This document shows, one piece after another, positions 59,308-64,000 of a stretch of DNA of 64,000 nt. The notes beneath the pieces were generated by a model. That model did no database searches, was not told where the DNA came from, and saw nothing but the letters and a program-made list of their open reading frames with translations. Source of the stretch: Bacteroidota bacterium. Its GTDB lineage: Bacteria > Bacteroidota > Ignavibacteria > Ignavibacteriales > Ignavibacteriaceae. The stretch is taken from NCBI GenBank assembly GCA_021824565.1, contig JAKAKL010000121.1, positions 62,001-126,000 of the forward strand. The letters run 5' to 3'. Each line of letters begins with the position of its first letter. Position 1 is the first letter of the stretch. The position numbers and the translations under genes are program-made.

Positions 59308-60159
59308 ATGAATACGCTTAAAACAGTTTTTTTGATGACGATAATGATGTTATTATTTCTATTTGTCGGATATCTAATCGGCGGAAGAGGAGGAATGACA
59401 ATTGCATTTTTCTTTTCGCTTGCAATGAATTTCGGTTCTTACTGGTTTTCCGACAAAGTCGTATTGTCGATGTACCGCGCTAAACAAGTTGATTACAATA
59501 CAGCTCCCGAGTTATATTCTGTGGTTCAAGAACTAGCTCACAGCGCCGGTTTGCCAATGCCCAAAATATATTTAATCGAAGATGAAACACCCAATGCTTT
59601 TGCCACGGGCAGAAATCCCGAACATGCTGCGGTAGCTGCTACAACGGGAATAATTAATACTTTATCGCGTGAAGAACTTGCTGGAGTTTTAGGACACGAG
59701 CTTGCGCATGTGAAACACCGGGATATTTTAATAGGAACAATTGCCGCAACTATAGTCGGAACCATTACATATATTGCGCAAATGGCTGGCTGGGCTATGA
59801 TGTTCGGAGGAAGAGGCGGCAGTAATGACGACGATAACGGGCTTGCTTCTTTATTCTTAATAATTCTGGCACCAATTGCGGCAACTCTTCTTCAACTTGC
59901 TGTATCACGCTCAAGAGAATTTTCTGCTGATGCCGACGGCGCGAGAATTTCTCATAATCCTTTAGCGCTGGCTTCTGCATTAAAAAAAATATCTGCGGTT
60001 AATCAATTAAAGCCTGTTAATAATGCCGGACCCGCTACTGCTCACATGTTTATCGTAAATCCTTTGAAAGGCTCGGGAATAAAAAAATTATTTTCAACTC
60101 ACCCGCCAATCGAAGAAAGGATTAAACGTCTTGAGACAATGGCTTATTCAAGAAATTAA
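59308..60159 (+). CDS. htpX: Zinc metalloprotease HtpX
   Basis: LSREELAGVLGHELAHVKHRDILIGT; SREFSADADGARIS. Confidence 0.95.
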   Translation: MNTLKTVFLMTIMMLLFLFVGYLIGGRGGMTIAFFFSLAMNFGSYWFSDKVVLSMYRAKQVDYNTAPELYSVVQELAHSAGLPMPKIYLIEDETPNAFATGRNPEHAAVAATTGIINTLSREELAGVLGHELAHVKHRDILIGTIAATIVGTITYIAQMAGWAMMFGGRGGSNDDDNGLASLFLIILAPIAATLLQLAVSRSREFSADADGARISHNPLALASALKKISAVNQLKPVNNAGPATAHMFIVNPLKGSGIKKLFSTHPPIEERIKRLETMAYSRN

Positions 60160-60278
60160 TATTCATGCTTCTTGCGTCAACTAATTAAAAATAATCCTTT
60201 CATTTCTGTTGAATTGATCCGGGTATTTTATTTAGATTTGGCGCAATTATTATTAAAAATTTTTAAGGACACACCTTT

Positions 60279-61568
60279 ATGAATTCTTTCGCAAGTCATT
60301 ACAAAGAACCTGCACCTATTTTAGATAAAGAAAATCCTTTCGAATCTATGATGGAAAGATTCGAGATTGCGGCCAAGATTATAGGGCTTGATCAGGGATT
60401 ATATAATTATCTTAAAGCCCCAACAAAACAGGTAATTACCTCTATACCAATTACTATGGACAACGGCACTCTCGAAATATTCGAAGGCTACAGAGTAATT
60501 CATAATAATGTACTCGGACCATCCAAAGGCGGAATTCGTTTTGCACCCGATATTAGTCTTGATGAAATGAAAGCGCTTGCGGCATGGATGACCTGGAAAT
60601 GTGCGATTGTCAATATTCCATTTGGAGGCGCCAAAGGAGGCATTAAATGTGATCCTTCATTATTAAGCCAGGCTGAATTGGAAAGACTGACAAGAAGATT
60701 CACATCAAATCTCCTGGATGTGTTTGGTCCGGACCGCGATATTCCCGCACCGGATATGAACACAAACGAACAGACTATGGCCTGGATTATGGATACTTAC
60801 AGTATGCATTCAAAGCGAACTGAAACTGCTGTTGTTACCGGCAAGCCTTCACTTATCGGAGGTTCGCTTGGCAGAAGAGAAGCTACAGGAAGAGGAGTTA
60901 CCAGCGTTGTATTAGGCGCACTTCATAAGTTAGGAATTAAACCAAATGATTCAATTGCTGTTATTCAAGGTTTCGGAAATGTCGGTTCTGTTACCGCACA
61001 AGCGCTTTATGAACAGGGAGTAAAAATTGTCGGACTAAGCGACGTTAATGGAGCTATCTATAATTCAAAAGGTTTTAATATTAACGAAATGATCGACCAT
61101 GTAGAACGGCATAAAACTTTGATTGATTATCAGAATGCAGAATCAATTACTAATGAAGAACTTCTAGAGTTGCAGTGCGATGTTCTGATCCCGGCAGCAA
61201 AGGAAGATCAGATAACTTCAAAAAACGCAAAAAAAGTTAAATGTAAAATTATTGCCGAAGGAGCAAACGGACCCACAACAGCAAAGGCAGATCCGATTTT
61301 ACAATCGAATGGGATTCTTGTAATACCGGATATCCTTGCTAATGCCGGTGGTGTTACTGTTTCGTACTTTGAGTGGGTGCAGGACAGAATGGGTTATTTC
61401 TGGACTCTTGATAGAGTAAACAGAAGATTGGACAGAATGATGCATGAAGCGTTTACAAACGTATACAAGTCGGCCGAAAAACATAATGTGTCTTTAAGAA
61501 TTGGTGCGTATATTATAGCCATCGAAAAAGTAGCACAAACGTTAAAGCTTCGCGGCATTTATGCATAA
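60279..61568 (+). CDS. Glutamate dehydrogenase (Glu/Leu/Phe/Val family)
   Basis: GYRVIHNNVLGPSKGGIRFAPDISLDEMKALAAWMTWKCAIVNIPFGGAKGGI; VIQGFGNVGS. Confidence 0.95.
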   Translation: MNSFASHYKEPAPILDKENPFESMMERFEIAAKIIGLDQGLYNYLKAPTKQVITSIPITMDNGTLEIFEGYRVIHNNVLGPSKGGIRFAPDISLDEMKALAAWMTWKCAIVNIPFGGAKGGIKCDPSLLSQAELERLTRRFTSNLLDVFGPDRDIPAPDMNTNEQTMAWIMDTYSMHSKRTETAVVTGKPSLIGGSLGRREATGRGVTSVVLGALHKLGIKPNDSIAVIQGFGNVGSVTAQALYEQGVKIVGLSDVNGAIYNSKGFNINEMIDHVERHKTLIDYQNAESITNEELLELQCDVLIPAAKEDQITSKNAKKVKCKIIAEGANGPTTAKADPILQSNGILVIPDILANAGGVTVSYFEWVQDRMGYFWTLDRVNRRLDRMMHEAFTNVYKSAEKHNVSLRIGAYIIAIEKVAQTLKLRGIYA

Positions 61569-62202
61569 TAATTTTTATTTTTTTTTAGGGAAGAAAAATA
61601 ATTTTTCTTCCCTGTTTTTCTTTACAATATTTTTTCTAGAATTTTCTTCCGCATGTCTTTCGCAGACTAAAAATAATATAGAAGTCTTTTTCAATCTTGC
61701 GGATTCTGCAGCGAATAGCATTATAGAAAACATGCCTTCAAAACTAAAACCTGTTAAAGTTCATTTTGACCTGAGCAATGATTATTCTGTTTTTAACAAT
61801 AGGATTTTAGCGGACCTAAAATCGAACGGAGTTAATGTCGTTCCCGTTAATTTGAAAGATACATCGTATAGCCAGATAAATTTTACAATTAGCGATGCGC
61901 AGGTAAACTATAAAAACATGTTCAGGGAAAGTTTTTTGGGAAAATTTTATCTGGAGAGAAATATAATGCTAATAGGAAATTATTCCATCTCCGACAGTTT
62001 ACTATTTATAAAAAAATTTAGCTATGTTTCTAACGATACCGTCAGCTACAACAGCATAGGCAATATTCAAAGTTCTTCATACCCGTTTGCTAAAGGAGAG
62101 ATCCCCGCGGAACCGTTTATTTCAAGTTTTTGGGAACCTTTAGTAGCAATTGGAGCCACAGCTACGGCAGTACTTTTGTTTTTTACAATCCGCAGTAAGT
62201 AG
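61561..62202 (+). CDS. Hypothetical exported protein
   Basis: N-terminal hydrophobic stretch FSSLFFFTIFFLEFSSACLSQ and C-terminal TM; no family recognised. Confidence 0.6.
   Translation: MHNNFYFFLGKKNNFSSLFFFTIFFLEFSSACLSQTKNNIEVFFNLADSAANSIIENMPSKLKPVKVHFDLSNDYSVFNNRILADLKSNGVNVVPVNLKDTSYSQINFTISDAQVNYKNMFRESFLGKFYLERNIMLIGNYSISDSLLFIKKFSYVSNDTVSYNSIGNIQSSSYPFAKGEIPAEPFISSFWEPLVAIGATATAVLLFFTIRSK
61587..61620 (+). terminator. Strong rho-independent terminator after glutamate dehydrogenase, overlapping next ORF
   Basis: AGGGAAGAAAAA-TAA-TTTTTCTTCCCT followed by GTTTTTC. Confidence 0.75.
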
Positions 62203-62276
62203 GTAAAATTACCTTTGAAGCCTCTGAGAAATTATTTATTATTGTACTTTATTTTTTGGAAACAAGTTAGGTAATA

Positions 62277-63035
62277 ATGAAATATTCCCTTTTAGCTTTT
62301 GCATTCGCTTTAATACTATGGGGCTGCGCGGCTTCAGTAAATACTTCAAACATGGGTCCGGGAGAAAGACTTGGCTATGCAATGAAATTGTACGATAAAC
62401 ATGACTATGAAGAAGCAGTAAAAGAATTTCAAGCAATTGTTCTTCAGTACCCCGGAAATGCCGTTGTAGACAGTGCGCAATTTTATTTGGGGCAGGCTCA
62501 TTTTCAAAGAGGTGAATATATTTTAGCAGCGTTTGAATTCAGCAAGCTGATTAAGAATATGCCGTCCAGCCGCTTTGTACCTGCTGCTCAGTACCAGCTT
62601 GCAGATAGCTACTATAAGCTTTCTCCTAATTACACACTCGATCAAAAATATACGAAGAAAGCCATTGAAGAATTTCAGGCTTTTATAGATTTCTTCCCTA
62701 CTAATGAAAAAGTTTCAGAGGCAGAAAAGAAAATCGCTTTGCTTAACGATAAGCTTGCCGAAAAAGAATATCACACGGCTTATATTTATGAAAAGCTCGA
62801 GTATTATAAAGCTGCATTGCAATATTATGATTACGTTCTTGATTCTTACCACGATACAAAATATGCTCCGATGGCGATGTATGCTAAAATTAAGCTGCTG
62901 ATTCTGACTAAGAAAAATACGGATGCTTTAGCTGAAATAGCTAAGTTCATTGACAGATATCCAAACGACCAGAACTTAAAAGAGGTTGAAGAATTAAAAA
63001 CAAAATTAGAAAATAATTTAACTGTCGCTAAATGA
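62277..63035 (+). CDS. bamD: Outer membrane assembly lipoprotein BamD
   Basis: Lipobox LILWGC; AMKLYDKHDYEEAVKEFQAIVLQYPGNAVVDSAQFYLGQAHFQRGEYILAAFEFSKLIKNMPSS. Confidence 0.9.
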   Translation: MKYSLLAFAFALILWGCAASVNTSNMGPGERLGYAMKLYDKHDYEEAVKEFQAIVLQYPGNAVVDSAQFYLGQAHFQRGEYILAAFEFSKLIKNMPSSRFVPAAQYQLADSYYKLSPNYTLDQKYTKKAIEEFQAFIDFFPTNEKVSEAEKKIALLNDKLAEKEYHTAYIYEKLEYYKAALQYYDYVLDSYHDTKYAPMAMYAKIKLLILTKKNTDALAEIAKFIDRYPNDQNLKEVEELKTKLENNLTVAK

Positions 63036-63505
63036 ACGACCAGCAAAAAAAAATCAGCGAGTCGGTTATTACAATGACCGAGCTTGTTCTCCCCAACAAT
63101 ACCAACCAGCTTGGAAAACTTTTAGGAGGACAGTTAATGCACTGGATAGATATTTGCGCAGCATTATGTTCGGCAAAACATTCTCAGCGGGTTTGTGTTA
63201 CAGCTTCAGTTGATAGAATAGATTTTCATCACTCTATAAATGTTGGAGACGCTGTAACTTTGGTTGCATCTATAAATAGAGTTTTTAATACTTCAATGGA
63301 AGTTGGAGTAAAAGTTTTTTCCGAATCTTTTCGGGTGGGGAAAAAAATTCATACTAACACAGCATATTTAACTTTTGTAAGTTTAGACGATGAGGGCAAA
63401 CCGGTTAAAGCAGCTCAGGCTGTGCCGGAATCCGAAGATGAAAAAAGACGTTATGAAGAAGCTTTGCAGAGAAGAGAAGCAAGACTTAAAAATAGGAATA
63501 AATAA
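63032..63505 (+). CDS. Acyl-CoA thioesterase (hotdog, YciA-like)
   Basis: LVLPNNTNQLGKLLGGQLMHWIDICAALCSAKHSQRVCVTASVDRIDFHHSINVGD. Confidence 0.93.
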   Translation: MNDQQKKISESVITMTELVLPNNTNQLGKLLGGQLMHWIDICAALCSAKHSQRVCVTASVDRIDFHHSINVGDAVTLVASINRVFNTSMEVGVKVFSESFRVGKKIHTNTAYLTFVSLDDEGKPVKAAQAVPESEDEKRRYEEALQRREARLKNRNK

Positions 63506-64000
63506 ATTCTGCTTTTTTGCAATTGCATTTTTTTTATCGTCGCAAATTTTCCCGCAAGTTCCAATAAATGGTTTTTGTAAGTACGGAAGTGATGATGTTC
63601 CAGCCGATTTTAATTCCCTTTTCGCTTTAAATTATAATAATGACTCTTATACTGATTTAATTCTTTTCAGTCCTAATCAAAAAAAAATTGTTTCACTTAA
63701 CGGCGAAAGCAATGGAAATTTCGGAAAGCCGGTTACTTCCAGAATACCTCTTGAAATTACCAACATTCAAAATATAAACGATATAAACAGCCCGGTAAAA
63801 AGATATGCTTTCACAAGCAGACAAAATAGAAAGGTCGGCATATATTCTTTTGCATCATCGGGGCGGGCAGTATTAACAGGGCAAATAAAATTTGATTCCT
63901 ATCCGGAAAACATCAGCGCCGTTGATATTAACGGTAACGGCAAAGACGAGCTGCTAATTTCAGGCCCGGCTTTTAACGGTTTGTCAATTCTGTATCTAAC
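63453..64000 (+). CDS. Secreted FG-GAP/VCBS-repeat-like protein, truncated by window end
   Basis: Frame open from ATG 63453: MKKLCREEKQDLKIGINKFCFFAIAFFLSSQIFPQVPINGF...NNDSYTDLILFSPNQ...AVDINGNGKDELLISG. Absent from ORF track because the stop is outside the window. Confidence 0.7.
   Translation, partial: MKKLCREEKQDLKIGINKFCFFAIAFFLSSQIFPQVPINGFCKYGSDDVPADFNSLFALNYNNDSYTDLILFSPNQKKIVSLNGESNGNFGKPVTSRIPLEITNIQNINDINSPVKRYAFTSRQNRKVGIYSFASSGRAVLTGQIKFDSYPENISAVDINGNGKDELLISGPAFNGLSILYL

Noticed and set aside
1-64000. tRNA, rRNA and riboswitch genes
   Set aside because: None recognised in the intergenic regions read; a tRNAscan/Infernal run would be decisive.

Overview
AT-rich bacterial chromosome segment, most consistent with the Bacteroidota/Ignavibacteria group. 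Support: three secreted proteins ending in NYPNPFNPST-type T9SS sorting domains, PorV/PorQ-like outer-membrane proteins, SCKSPTAP lipoproteins, and no Shine-Dalgarno-free gene style. About 45 intact protein-coding genes; no rRNA, tRNA or CRISPR recognised. Left part (1-8 kb): tag (partial), diheme cytochrome c, PPK2, APC permease, DUF1345, RRM protein, then a REP-associated Y1 transposase (RAYT) embedded in palindromic repeats, a 42-bp minisatellite and a duplicated 386-bp cassette. Middle (8.5-46 kb): accessory glycan-utilisation region. It holds a large minus-strand operon (SSS symporter, CBM9-like secreted protein, TonB receptor, large secreted protein, PorV-like protein; no SusD), GH3, GH2, a membrane-anchored solute-binding protein + histidine kinase + sigma54-type response regulator, and a second operon (FucP-like MFS, ROK kinase, GH15-like, GH5, GH3-PA14). 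The most interesting observation is a putative regulatory code. Six copies of TTATTA-N3-TRATAA are arranged as three pairs, each with exactly 22 bp register, in the two divergent intergenic regions of this locus. In the SSS/GH2 intergenic region the two pairs lie symmetrically about 70 bp from outward-facing -24/-12-like sequences. Right part (46-64 kb): mostly housekeeping genes (SurA/PpiC, tryptophanase-like, AMMECR1/MEMO, GlyRS, ABC-F, HtpX, GDH, BamD, thioesterase). GlyRS appears to start at a non-canonical AUC codon. All calls are from reading the sequence; no searches were run.
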